This document shows, piece by piece, positions 46,121 through 54,390 of a DNA stretch of 64,000 nt. Made by a program: the position numbers and the translations under genes. How positions within the stretch are numbered: the stretch's first letter is position 1; each line of letters begins with the position of its first letter. Under the pieces are notes generated by a model. The model was given only the letters and a program-made list of their open reading frames with translations, did no database searches and was not told the DNA's origin. The stretch comes from Salinicoccus luteus DSM 17002 (lineage in GTDB: Bacteria; Bacillota; Bacilli; Staphylococcales; Salinicoccaceae): contig NZ_JONV01000011.1 in the NCBI RefSeq assembly GCF_000712035.1, positions 1 to 64,000 of the forward strand, read 5' to 3'.

Positions 46121-46541
46121 GCTGGCCGCTCCCGAATGCAGTGATCGCCTGCCCCTCATTTTCGAAGAAGGCGAAGACGTTGCCTTTGAAATCCCTGTAT
46201 GCCGCCAGATGCTTCTGGAAGCTCTCCTTCATCGCCCGGTGGTCAAGCTGCGTATAGTTGCGGGTCAGCTCGCTCCGCCATCTGAACGTTTCGCGGAAAT
46301 GCCCGTTGTCATCCGGGGGGATCACACCTTCATTTTCCATGATGTCCATGACATCCTGATAGCTGCCCGGATCGCGCAGTATGAATGCATCGATGATCAT
46401 GTTGCCGACATCGACCACCGCCTCGATCAGCATATGGCATGTACGCTCGAGCGCAAGCCCCTCCACCCTGTTGAAATCGGCTGTGAGGCCTTCTATATAG
46501 TCCAATCTTTCAAGCAGTATATCCTTATCTACAAAGTACAT
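46110..46541 (-). CDS. yutE: DUF86/HepT-like protein (YutE)
   Basis: A 143-residue all-helical protein with the HepT pattern: LEGLALERTCHMLIEAVVDVGNMII and a late Arg ... His stretch RNYTQLDH. HepT proteins are toxin-like nucleases usually paired with an MNT nucleotidyltransferase, but no MNT gene is present here. The lone chromosomal YutE lineage is a conserved Firmicute gene between yutF and yutD, so a housekeeping role is more likely. The start is the ATG of MYFVDKDIL, preceded by GGGAG. Confidence 0.75.
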   Translation of the reverse strand: MYFVDKDILLERLDYIEGLTADFNRVEGLALERTCHMLIEAVVDVGNMIIDAFILRDPGSYQDVMDIMENEGVIPPDDNGHFRETFRWRSELTRNYTQLDHRAMKESFQKHLAAYRDFKGNVFAFFENEGQAITAFGSGQHEV

Positions 46542-46629
46542 CCATCGACACTCCCATAATCGTTCTTTTGTAACTCTTCCTATAATATGATAGCATAATT
46601 CCAATACACTTGAACTGGAGGGGAACCCT

Positions 46630-46896
46630 TTGATCGACTTCTTTCTTTACGATGAATCAGAAGACACCTATACCCGCTATGTCAGCTTTGTGGGTGAACA
46701 TGGGCGGTATGACCTCGCCATCATCCAGACGGACCGCTACTTCGGCAAAAGCCTGGTCCTGAACACACAGGGCAGCCGGTTCGGCATCATCGGCCCGGAT
46801 GACCTCGAAGAGGAAGGGTACATCGCCCATATACTGGGGTACACCGACGATGAAGCTTCTGAAGTGGAGGCGTTCCTCTCGGAAATCATCGTCTAA
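46630..46896 (+). CDS. DUF3055-type small protein
   Basis: An 88-residue acidic protein (DFFLYDESEDTYTRYVSFV ... SRFGIIGPDDLEEEGYIAHI) that fits the DUF3055 family of Bacillales; function unknown. It starts at TTG, six bases after GGAGGGG. It is the only plus-strand gene between yutE and yutD and is followed by its own terminator. Confidence 0.7.
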   Translation: MIDFFLYDESEDTYTRYVSFVGEHGRYDLAIIQTDRYFGKSLVLNTQGSRFGIIGPDDLEEEGYIAHILGYTDDEASEVEAFLSEIIV

Positions 46897-46920
46897 AAAA
46901 TATATGCAGATAAGAATGAA

Positions 46921-46954
46921 GCCTGCTCCCCCGATTCCGGGGGAGCAGGCTTTT
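46921..46954. terminator. Bidirectional terminator between the DUF3055 gene and yutD
   Basis: GCCTGCTCCCCC and GGGGGAGCAGGC flank GATTCC and are followed by TTTT. Confidence 0.85.
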
Positions 46955-46956
46955 CC

Positions 46957-47367
46957 TCATTCCCCGTCCACAGGCTGGCGGGCGGCGAGTGTCTTGTTCT
47001 TCTGTGGTTCCGTCCTGCTGCGCTCCTGGTCCTGTCCGTCGGATGACGTGCCGGAGGCCGCTTCATGTGCCTCATGCCCGGCCTTCACTTCCGATTTCGG
47101 GATTTTGCGCAGCACGAAATAGGCACAGCCGAAGTTGCAGTACTCATAGAGGTAGTCCTGTATGGCACTGAATTTCTTGTCCCGTTCCACCTTGGATTTG
47201 CCATCCCGGTAGAAGCCCGTCAGCCTCAGCTTCTCATAACCGATGTCTCCGACGATATAATCATATTTATTGAGCACTTCGCTATACTTCTTTTTAAACT
47301 GTTCTTCATCAAAAGCATCCCGGTAGTCTTCCACCAGTTCAAAATGCATATGATCTATCGTAATCAT
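46957..47367 (-). CDS. yutD: YutD family protein (DUF1027)
   Basis: A 136-residue protein whose first 90 residues match YutD (YRDAFDEEQFKKKYSEVL, YDYIVGDIGYEKLRLTGFY, YLYEYCNFGCAYFVLRK). The last 45 residues are low-complexity and hydrophilic. Function unknown. The start is the ATG of MITIDHMHF, seven bases after AAGGTGAG. It lies four bases after the lipA stop, as in Bacillus, so cotranscription with lipA is likely. Confidence 0.8.
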   Translation of the reverse strand: MITIDHMHFELVEDYRDAFDEEQFKKKYSEVLNKYDYIVGDIGYEKLRLTGFYRDGKSKVERDKKFSAIQDYLYEYCNFGCAYFVLRKIPKSEVKAGHEAHEAASGTSSDGQDQERSRTEPQKNKTLAARQPVDGE

Positions 47368-47371
47368 AGTG

Positions 47372-48292
47372 CTACTCACCTTTCAATAGTTCATCACCCT
47401 TGGCCTGCCTTGCCTTGGCAGCTTCATTCACCTGCTCGTCGGCATGATAGCTTGAACGCACCATTGGTCCGGCTTCACAGTGCTTGAAGCCTTTTTCCAT
47501 CGCCACTTTCCTCAGCTTGCCGAATTCAAGCGGCGTGTAGTACTTCTGTACTTTGAGGTGCTTCCTTGAAGGCTGCAGATACTGGCCGATCGTCAGTATG
47601 TCGACATCATTCGCACGGAGGTCGTCCATCGTCTGGTGGAGCTCCTCGACCGTCTCCCCGAGGCCGACCATGATACTCGACTTGGTCGGGATATCCGGAT
47701 ACATCTCCTTTGAACGCCTGAGCAGTTCAAGTGTCCGATGGTACTTCGCCTTCGCACGGACTCTCGGCGTCAGGCGCTCCACCGTCTCGATGTTATGGTT
47801 CAGGATATCCGGCTTTGCATCCATCAGTGTCCTGAGGTTATCATACTCCCCACCCATGTCGGATGGCAATACTTCAATTGTCGTATATGGATTCTCCTCG
47901 CGGACTTTCCTCACCGTCTCCGCATACACCCTTGAACCGCCGTCCTTCAGGTCATCCCTTGCGACCGCCGTGATGACGACGTGCTTCAGGTTCATCATCT
48001 GCACAGATTCCGCCACGCGGTTCGGCTCATCCCAATCGAGTTCATTCGGCAGTCCCGTCTTGACCGCACAGAATCTGCAGGCACGTGTACAGATTGCGCC
48101 CAGGATCATGAATGTGGCCGTGCGGCGCTCCGCCCAGCACTCGTGTATGTTCGGACATTTCGCCTCTTCACATACTGTATGTAGGTTCTTCTCACGCATC
48201 ATCTTCTTCAGGCCGGTATAGTTTTTGTTCGTGTTCAGCTTGATTTTCAGCCAGTCGGGTTTTCTCAGAATCTCTTCATTTTTTGTAGCCAA
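47372..48292 (-). CDS. lipA: Lipoyl synthase
   Basis: A 306-residue radical-SAM enzyme that inserts two sulfurs into octanoyl chains on lipoyl domains. It has both clusters: the auxiliary [12 protein letters not shown] and the radical-SAM [10 protein letters not shown], plus the C-terminal RSSYHA whose Ser ligates the auxiliary cluster. It starts at TTG ten bases after GGAGG. The auxiliary cluster is consumed each turnover, which links it to the Fe-S carriers encoded nearby. Confidence 0.96.
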   Translation of the reverse strand: MATKNEEILRKPDWLKIKLNTNKNYTGLKKMMREKNLHTVCEEAKCPNIHECWAERRTATFMILGAICTRACRFCAVKTGLPNELDWDEPNRVAESVQMMNLKHVVITAVARDDLKDGGSRVYAETVRKVREENPYTTIEVLPSDMGGEYDNLRTLMDAKPDILNHNIETVERLTPRVRAKAKYHRTLELLRRSKEMYPDIPTKSSIMVGLGETVEELHQTMDDLRANDVDILTIGQYLQPSRKHLKVQKYYTPLEFGKLRKVAMEKGFKHCEAGPMVRSSYHADEQVNEAAKARQAKGDELLKGE

Positions 48293-48398
48293 TTTACAAT
48301 GCCCTCCTTATGAATTCAATGTCATGTCCATATTATCATAATTACGCGAATAAAGTGGCAAAAATGAAAAATGTTCCAATCTGTGGACTGCTGCATAA

Positions 48399-48426
48399 TA
48401 AAAAGCCCCCGCCCGGAGGCGGGAGC
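48399..48426 (-). terminator. Terminator after the NhaC-family gene
   Basis: Minus AGCTCCCGCC / GGCGGGGGCT is followed by TTTTTA. Confidence 0.8.
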
Positions 48427-48435
48427 TGGTCTGCT

Positions 48436-50028
48436 CTATGATTCTGTACTTTCTTTGGCGATTGGCGTATAGACGACCTTCGAGACGACCACGACGATGA
48501 TGATGAGCACAAGCAGTGTCAGAAGGGCGAGCATGAGGCTCGATGTCAATCCAAGAACAAGGTAGCCGACCAGCGCAATCAGTGCAGAACCGATTGCATA
48601 AGGCAGCTGTGTCATGACGTGGACGATGTGGTTGCACCCCGCACCGGTGGACGACAGGATCGTCGAATCTGAAATCGGTGAACAGTGGTCGCCGAACACT
48701 GCACCGGCGAGTACCGCTGCGATGCTTGGCAGCAGCAGGTCTGTCGCATCGAGCGAGATCATGATCTCACCCGTGATCGGGATCAGGATGCCGAAAGACC
48801 CCCAGCTTGTTCCTGTGGCCAGCGCCATCAGACAGGCGACCGCAAAGACGACCGCAAGCAGCAGGCCTGTCGGCATGTTCGAATTCTCGACCATCGCACC
48901 GAGCAGTTCGCCGGTGCCGAGCTGGCCGATCAGATCCCCGATCATCCATGCCAGAGTCAGCACGAGGATCGCCGGGAACATCGCCATGAAGCCCGTCTTC
49001 ACACCCAGCCAGATTTCGGTCTTGCCGAAATCACTGTCCCTGCGTGTATATTTGAAGAAGTAGAACAGGCTCAGCACCAGGCCGACGATGCCCCCGATGA
49101 CGAGGGAATGCGTGACCAGCGTATTTTCGAATATGCTGAACACATCGAATGAGCCGCCCGTCACGGCACCGGTGACGAACATCGCCACGATGACCGTGAT
49201 CGCGAGGCCGAGAATCGGCACGATCAGCGCTTTGGCAGAGCCCTGCTGGTGGACGGGGAGCTCCTCGTCCGTCTCACCGGGCACCTCGCGCGTGTCCCCG
49301 ACGACCTGGCCCTCATTGATGGCAAAGGATTCATGCTTGCGCATCGGTCCGATGTCGAAGCGTGTCAGGATGACGATGAACATCATCGCCACCGCAGTCA
49401 GCACGTAGAAATTCATCGGAATCATATAGACGAACGCCTGGAATGGCGTAACCGCCACCATGCCCGCTGCTGCAATCAGTGGCGCCACAAGCCCCATGAT
49501 GCCGGCGCCCCAGCTTGAAATCGGCGCAATGACAGAAATCGGTGATGCCGTCGTATCGATCAGATAGGCGAGTTTCGCACGGGAGACGTTGTATTTGTCC
49601 GTCAGCGGCTTTGCCACCTGGCCGACGATCAATGCGCTGAAGTAGTCATCGATGAAGACGATGATGCCGAGCAGTGCGGTCGCCATGTTCGCACTCCGGC
49701 GGGACTTCACCTTCGTCAGCGCCCAGGCGGTGAAGGCCCTGGCCCCACCCGACATGTTGATGAATGCCGTCATGATGCCGAGCAGACTGAGGAAGATGAG
49801 GATGAAGGCATTCCATGTATTGATGGAGCCCCCATCCACGAAGATGATGGCGAAGCTGCTCCATATCATCCCCAGTGTTTCCATTATGTCCGCACCTGCG
49901 ACGACAAACGCCGAAGTGATGATGCCGACACCAAGGCTGATGCCCACTTTGCGCGTCAGTACCACCAGCAACAGCGTAAGAAGCGGTGGGACGAGGGAGA
50001 TGTACTCCCAATTCAGTATACTTTCCAT
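48436..50028 (-). CDS. NhaC-family transporter, predicted lysine transporter (LysW-like)
   Basis: A 530-residue protein with about 12 helices and the NhaC signatures IVFIDDYFSALIVGQV, LIDTTASPISVIAPISSW and GDHCSPISDSTILSSTGAGCNH. NhaC proteins were named as Na+/H+ antiporters, but many exchange organic ions. It lies behind a lysine riboswitch, and NhaC-superfamily proteins with L-box leaders were earlier proposed as lysine transporters. Lysine uptake is therefore the best inference, probably Na+-coupled. A long hydrophilic loop (about 230-255) splits the two halves. Confidence 0.85.
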   Translation of the reverse strand: MESILNWEYISLVPPLLTLLLVVLTRKVGISLGVGIITSAFVVAGADIMETLGMIWSSFAIIFVDGGSINTWNAFILIFLSLLGIMTAFINMSGGARAFTAWALTKVKSRRSANMATALLGIIVFIDDYFSALIVGQVAKPLTDKYNVSRAKLAYLIDTTASPISVIAPISSWGAGIMGLVAPLIAAAGMVAVTPFQAFVYMIPMNFYVLTAVAMMFIVILTRFDIGPMRKHESFAINEGQVVGDTREVPGETDEELPVHQQGSAKALIVPILGLAITVIVAMFVTGAVTGGSFDVFSIFENTLVTHSLVIGGIVGLVLSLFYFFKYTRRDSDFGKTEIWLGVKTGFMAMFPAILVLTLAWMIGDLIGQLGTGELLGAMVENSNMPTGLLLAVVFAVACLMALATGTSWGSFGILIPITGEIMISLDATDLLLPSIAAVLAGAVFGDHCSPISDSTILSSTGAGCNHIVHVMTQLPYAIGSALIALVGYLVLGLTSSLMLALLTLLVLIIIVVVVSKVVYTPIAKESTES

Positions 50029-50061
50029 ATATATACCCTCCTGAAAAACTATTTAGATCAT

Positions 50062-50277
50062 AAAAAGACGTCACAGCAGCATTACAGATTCAGCCACCGT
50101 GACGTCCATCACCAATATGTAGCGCATCATCGTAATGACAGTACCAGACCTCTTCGCCCTGATCCCAGAATGCCACCCCGCCGGGTGCATCCTTCGGCAA
50201 CTGCCCCTTTCCAGAAGTTCCAAGCATGCCTGCTCCCTCCTGTACTCATGGCCATTGCGACCTCTACTTTCCGTTCT
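50062..50277 (-). promoter_or_regulatory. Lysine riboswitch (L-box) with terminator
   Basis: On minus the leader shows the L-box landmarks in order: GTAGAGGTCGCAA, CATGAGTACAGG, GGGGCAGTTGCCGAAGG, GGTCTGGTACTGTCATTACG and GCGCTACATATTGG. The 3' part folds into a terminator: GACGTCAC (50106-50099) and GTGACGTC (50074-50067), then TTTTT. Lysine binding should favour termination, shutting off the NhaC gene 34 bases downstream. Confidence 0.9.
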
Positions 50278-50293
50278 TCAATTGTCATAGAAT

Positions 50294-50321
50294 ATTATAG
50301 CACACATCATGCACTTTTCAA
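50294..50321 (-). promoter_or_regulatory. Promoter of the lysine riboswitch transcript
   Basis: Minus TTGAAA (50321-50316), 16-base spacer, TATAAT (50299-50294). Its -35 overlaps the yunD stop region. Confidence 0.7.
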
Positions 50322-51638
50322 CTATAATTCCGTACGGTACATCTTGACGATGTCCCGAAGGAATTCCGGCATCTTGTAGACTTTCTTCGAATATCTGAAC
50401 TGCGGGAATATCCTGCCGAAAGTGTACATGTCCAGTGTGCCGAGCTTATAGTGCCGCCGGTCATCGATGCGCTCACCGTTGATGTAGTATTCACGCTCCG
50501 ACTGGATATAGCCGATATTGTCCGTGACGAAACAGCCGAATATATCCCCTCTGAAACCGAGTCCCCGGATGATGTCATCCTTGAACTCATGCTTCGACGC
50601 CTGGTTGAAGACCTCCTTCAGTTCACGTCCGGTCAATTCGATCTGGACCGTATTGATCGCATGGGGCAGCACCTTGTGGAGATCATACTCCGTCAGTGCA
50701 CCCCCTTCGAAAGACTTCGCAATCAGACCCGTGTGGAGCAGGCTTGCATCACTGTCCGTGAACAGCCTGACCATGCGTGCCAGTGTCATGATGAACCGGC
50801 TGGTGGAATAGAGCGTCCGTCCAATCGGCGGCGCCCCTTCCTTGACGACCGTCGACATCATGTCCCTGCCGATTTCATAATAATGGTCGTCGCTGCTCGA
50901 CAGGAGGTCGGTATCATAGATGCGTGCGTGCTTCCGCGTGAGGGAACGCCCTTCAAACTCCAGCGTCACTTCCCCGACGTAGTCGCCGAACCGTCCGGCA
51001 GCCGCAAGCAGGGTGTCTCCAACCCACTCCCCCTCCTCGAAGTAGTGGTGGGTATGCGAACTCAATATGACATCTATTTCAGGGAACATCATTGCGAGCG
51101 ACTCATCGTCATAGCGTCCCAGGTGGCTCATCATGACGATGCAGTCGACCTCTGTATTGATTTCCCTGATGGCTTTCAGAATCCATTCGAAAGCATCCGA
51201 CACCTCCCACCCCAGCGCCTTGTAGAAGGGGGTGAACTCAACCGTCGCGGCGATGAAGCCGAACCGGATGCCCGCAACCTCCCTGATGACATAGGGCTTG
51301 AAGTACGGGGATGTGCTGCCCACCTCGCGGAGGTTGGCACAGATGACATCAAAATCGGCATCATCGTACAATGCCTTCAGATCCTCCTTCTGGAGGGTGA
51401 TGCCTTCGTTGTTGCCGATTGTGGCCACCTCGCAGCCGGCCTCGTTGAGGATTTCGACATTCCCCTTGCCGAGCGTCGCTTCCGTATAGGGATGGGAGCG
51501 GTCTGCGTGGTCTCCGAGGTCGACATACACCATATTATGTTTATACTGCCGTTTCTTGTTATGGAGAAAATCTTTTATCTTCAAATAGTTGTACAGATGA
51601 CTGTGTATGTCATTTGTATGAAATAGCTTCACTTCCAT
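50322..51638 (-). CDS. yunD: Metallophosphatase, 5'-nucleotidase family (YunD-like)
   Basis: A 438-residue protein without an evident signal peptide, so probably cytosolic. The calcineurin-like metal site is intact: FHTNDIHSHL, DLGDHADRSHP, IGNNEG, MSHLGRYDD and LSSHTHHYFEEGE. The C-terminal 5'-nucleotidase domain follows from about residue 280. It likely hydrolyses nucleotides or related phosphoesters; the substrate is unknown. It lies ten bases after yunE on minus. Confidence 0.9.
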   Translation of the reverse strand: MEVKLFHTNDIHSHLYNYLKIKDFLHNKKRQYKHNMVYVDLGDHADRSHPYTEATLGKGNVEILNEAGCEVATIGNNEGITLQKEDLKALYDDADFDVICANLREVGSTSPYFKPYVIREVAGIRFGFIAATVEFTPFYKALGWEVSDAFEWILKAIREINTEVDCIVMMSHLGRYDDESLAMMFPEIDVILSSHTHHYFEEGEWVGDTLLAAAGRFGDYVGEVTLEFEGRSLTRKHARIYDTDLLSSSDDHYYEIGRDMMSTVVKEGAPPIGRTLYSTSRFIMTLARMVRLFTDSDASLLHTGLIAKSFEGGALTEYDLHKVLPHAINTVQIELTGRELKEVFNQASKHEFKDDIIRGLGFRGDIFGCFVTDNIGYIQSEREYYINGERIDDRRHYKLGTLDMYTFGRIFPQFRYSKKVYKMPEFLRDIVKMYRTEL

Positions 51639-51648
51639 CGAATCACCT

Positions 51649-52470
51649 CTAAATGATGGTCTGTAGAATCATGTATACGCCGAGCAGCAGAAGGACTGTG
51701 CGCAGCACGACAACGAGCGAATCGGAATTGAAGCGGTGGTTGGCCATTACACCGAGCTTGGCCCCGATGAAGGCGGCGGGCACGATGAAGAGTGCATACC
51801 AGAAGTCCACATTACCCTGAAGCATATGGCCCACAGCTGCAGCCGAACCGGAAAAGAAGACCATCATCATGCTCGTGCCGATTGCGATCGTCGCCGGCAT
51901 ACGGAATACAAGCAGCATGAGCGGCGTCATCAGCGCACCGCCGCCGATCCCGAAAAGTCCGGTGAAAAACCCGACCACGAATGTGGAGATGATGGCGATA
52001 TAGACTGGGAACCCATAGTGGTGGACCTCCCCCATGTTATCCACATGGGGCTCCATATAGCGCTCGTCCTGAAAGATGGAAATGGGCTTTATCCTGTCCC
52101 TGATGATGAGCAGGGTGCTCAGGAATATGAGGAAGATGCCGAAATACAGGTTGAAGCTGTCGATGGTGAAGAAGCGGCTGGCATAGGATCCGATGAAGGC
52201 CCCCGGCATGATGCCGAGCAGAAACAGCCTGCCGTTCTTCCAGTCCACCTGGTTGCTTCGTCCATAGGAGATCATCGCAGACAGGCCGATGACGATCAGG
52301 ATGATGCTTGAAGTGCCGACTGCACTCTGCGGTGTGATGCGGTCGAGAATACCCAGGTTGATGCCGAAGAATATGAGCAGCGGGACGATGATGACGCCCC
52401 CGCCAATACCGACAAGCGCCCCAAGGGCAGAAGCGGCAAGCCCGATCAATATAAGAATGATATATTCCAT
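51649..52470 (-). CDS. yunE: TauE/SafE family membrane exporter (YunE-like)
   Basis: A 273-residue protein with eight predicted helices and the duplicated TSUP motifs GALVGIGGGVIIVPLL and FGIGGGALMTPLMLL. The family moves sulfite or organosulfonates; the substrate here is unknown. It sits between yunF and yunD as in Bacillus. Confidence 0.88.
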   Translation of the reverse strand: MEYIILILIGLAASALGALVGIGGGVIIVPLLIFFGINLGILDRITPQSAVGTSSIILIVIGLSAMISYGRSNQVDWKNGRLFLLGIMPGAFIGSYASRFFTIDSFNLYFGIFLIFLSTLLIIRDRIKPISIFQDERYMEPHVDNMGEVHHYGFPVYIAIISTFVVGFFTGLFGIGGGALMTPLMLLVFRMPATIAIGTSMMMVFFSGSAAAVGHMLQGNVDFWYALFIVPAAFIGAKLGVMANHRFNSDSLVVVLRTVLLLLGVYMILQTII

Positions 52471-52546
52471 AAGCGTGGCTCCTTTGGAAGACCAGGAGTT
52501 CCTGGCTGTAATTATGCATCAGAAATGGTTTTTCCCTGCAGTCCAG

Positions 52547-53395
52547 CTAGAATAGCTTCAGCTGTTTTGGGGAAAGCCCTTCATATCGGATATCCATCAT
52601 TGCCATGAAATCCTGTGCATTTCCTGCGGCATGTCCGCCGGAGTTGTTGTTGAACACGATGTAGATGTCCTTCGTCTTATGCTTGAGGATTTCGACCTGC
52701 CTCTTCAGCCACTCAAGCTCTTCTTTGCTATAATCGTAAAGGTACCTTACATTCCGCCACTCCTGGCTGGTACGGTCCTTCTGTGTCCAGCCATGCACGT
52801 TGCGTCCATGCAGCCTGATGAATGCCGTCCTGTCCGTCACCCGGTTGACGAACGGGATGCTCCCCACCCCGGCCTGGGGCTCATCACAGATGCTGTGGAT
52901 CATGCCGTTGGCATCAAGGAACGACAGGGTCTCCTCACGGTACCGCGCCTCGAACCATGTCTGGTTCCTGAACTCGACCGCCACTTTGTATGGTTCAAGC
53001 TGTTCCTTTGCATACTTTACATAGCGTATGTTCTTATTTGTACAGTCGAACCACGGGGGGAACTGCAGCAGGACGAATCCGAGCTTCCCCGCCTTCTCCA
53101 TCGGGCGCAGCATATCACGGAAGGCACTGAAGACATCCCTGATGGAGTCGTAGTGGTCACGGTAGTCGCTGTGCCCTGTCATATACTGGTGGGCCTTGAC
53201 GACGAACTTGAATTTTTCAGGGGTTTCATTGCACCACTTCTCAACCGTTGAGGTACGCTGGATGGCATAGTACGTTGCATCCAGTTCAACGATCGGGAAA
53301 TGGGAGGCATATGCAGGCAGCTTATCCTTTTTATTTGCAAGGTCGGTATACAGATCATCATGATCTCCCCAACCTGTCAATCCAATATAAATCAT
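52547..53395 (-). CDS. yunF: DUF72 family protein (YunF-like)
   Basis: A 282-residue TIM-barrel-like DUF72 protein: IYIGLTGWGD, ELDATYYAIQ, FVVKAHQYMTGH, GFVLLQFPPWFDC, VEFRNQTWF, RLHGRNVHGW and IYIVFNNNSGGHAAGNA. No biochemical role is established. The start is the ATG of MIYIGLTG, with AAGGTGA upstream; the GTG at 53404 overlaps that site. Confidence 0.85.
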   Translation of the reverse strand: MIYIGLTGWGDHDDLYTDLANKKDKLPAYASHFPIVELDATYYAIQRTSTVEKWCNETPEKFKFVVKAHQYMTGHSDYRDHYDSIRDVFSAFRDMLRPMEKAGKLGFVLLQFPPWFDCTNKNIRYVKYAKEQLEPYKVAVEFRNQTWFEARYREETLSFLDANGMIHSICDEPQAGVGSIPFVNRVTDRTAFIRLHGRNVHGWTQKDRTSQEWRNVRYLYDYSKEELEWLKRQVEILKHKTKDIYIVFNNNSGGHAAGNAQDFMAMMDIRYEGLSPKQLKLF

Positions 53396-53468
53396 AGAAA
53401 TCACCTTACTTTATTGTAACATAATTCAGCCACCCATTTGTATAAATACAGCGTTGCTGGTTATGGGC

Positions 53469-53543
53469 AAAACTATTTTATTTATAATAGTTTTAATTTG
53501 TGTTAAACTATTATTTATAATAATTATAAATAATTCAGATGCC
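53469..53543. repeat. AT-rich repeats in the fetAB promoter region
   Basis: AAACTATTTTATTTATAATAG (53470-53490) recurs as AAACTATTATTTATAATAA from 53505, a 35-base direct repeat. Within these are inverted repeats: AAAACTAT ... ATAGTTTT and TTATTTATAA, TAA, TTATAAATAA (53511-53533). They may be operator sites and contain several possible -10 elements. Confidence 0.5.
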
Positions 53544-53670
53544 CGCTTTGCAGCTGCAGCAAAGTTCGTATAAGATGGTAAATGGACATCAGGACAGTCA
53601 TGTGCCATGAAGGTGCCGGGCTGCACCATCCGGCCACAGACGGGCTCAGCTGCCGTCCACTCTAATGTAT
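53544..53670 (+). promoter_or_regulatory. Structured 5' leader of fetAB, unassigned RNA partly like the czcD (NiCo) riboswitch
   Basis: A G+C-rich tract between the AT-rich promoter zone and the fetA start holds several stems. CTTTGC/GCAAAG is at 53546-53564 and TGGAC/GTCCA at 53583-53587/53655-53659. The latter encloses TCATG/CATGA (53598-53610), GCCGG/CCGGC (53615-53634) and a CGG/CCG stem. That gives a possible four-way junction with GGACAG and CACAG linkers. No coding frame with a ribosome binding site is visible. Confidence 0.4.
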
Positions 53671-53685
53671 AAGGAGCACATTCCC

Positions 53686-54390
53686 ATGAGTATAATCGAA
53701 TTCAAAAATGTCAGCCATAACGGCATTCTACATAACATCACCGGCCATTTCAGCGAAGGCCGCATTACGACCTTCGTCGGCCCGAGCGGCGCAGGAAAAA
53801 CCACCTGCCTGAAGCATATCAACGGTCTGCTTTCCCCCGACTCCGGAGATATATTCTTCAGGGGGGAGAATATTGCCGGCATGGACATGATCGAATTGAG
53901 GAAGCGGATCGGCATGGCCTTTCAGAGTGCGCCGATGATCGGCGGGACGGTCTATGACAACCTCAATCTCCCGAAGGCCATCTTCGGCGAGGCGCTGGAT
54001 GAAAAGCGTGCTGTGGAACTGCTGGACCGTGTCGATCTTGGCGGCATACCGCTTGATAAGAATATTAAATCCCTCTCCGGAGGGGAAAAGAGCCGGATTT
54101 CCATTGCGCGTACGCTCGTCAACCAGCCAGAGGTCCTTCTGCTCGATGAAATCACCGCAAGCCTCGACTACCGGATGGTGAAGGAAGTCGAACGGCTGAT
54201 CCTCCGGCTGCAGCGTGAATACAATGTCACCGTCATCTGGATCACCCATGACCTCGACCAGGCACGCCGGGTCAGTGATGACATGTGGTTCTTAAGAAAC
54301 GGGGAGCTGATTGAATTCGGCGATGCATCCTTCATCGACCATTCCGATAATCCGCTCATCAAAAAATTTGTGGAGGGGGAGGAACTTTGA
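53686..54390 (+). CDS. fetA: ABC transporter ATPase, FetA-like
   Basis: A 234-residue ATPase with Walker A GPSGAGKTT, Q-loop FQSAPMIGG, signature LSGGEKSRI, Walker B LLLDEITASLD and switch His in VIWITHDL. Its partner gene encodes a FetB/UPF0014 permease. In E. coli FetAB exports iron and protects against oxidative stress, so metal efflux is the likely role. The start is the ATG of MSIIEFKNV, nine bases after AAGGAG. Confidence 0.88.
   Translation: MSIIEFKNVSHNGILHNITGHFSEGRITTFVGPSGAGKTTCLKHINGLLSPDSGDIFFRGENIAGMDMIELRKRIGMAFQSAPMIGGTVYDNLNLPKAIFGEALDEKRAVELLDRVDLGGIPLDKNIKSLSGGEKSRISIARTLVNQPEVLLLDEITASLDYRMVKEVERLILRLQREYNVTVIWITHDLDQARRVSDDMWFLRNGELIEFGDASFIDHSDNPLIKKFVEGEEL

Noticed and set aside
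46110-46896. Toxin-antitoxin pair of yutE with the small plus-strand gene at 46630
   Set aside because: The two are divergent, the small protein is not an MNT nucleotidyltransferase, and both families are conserved housekeeping genes.
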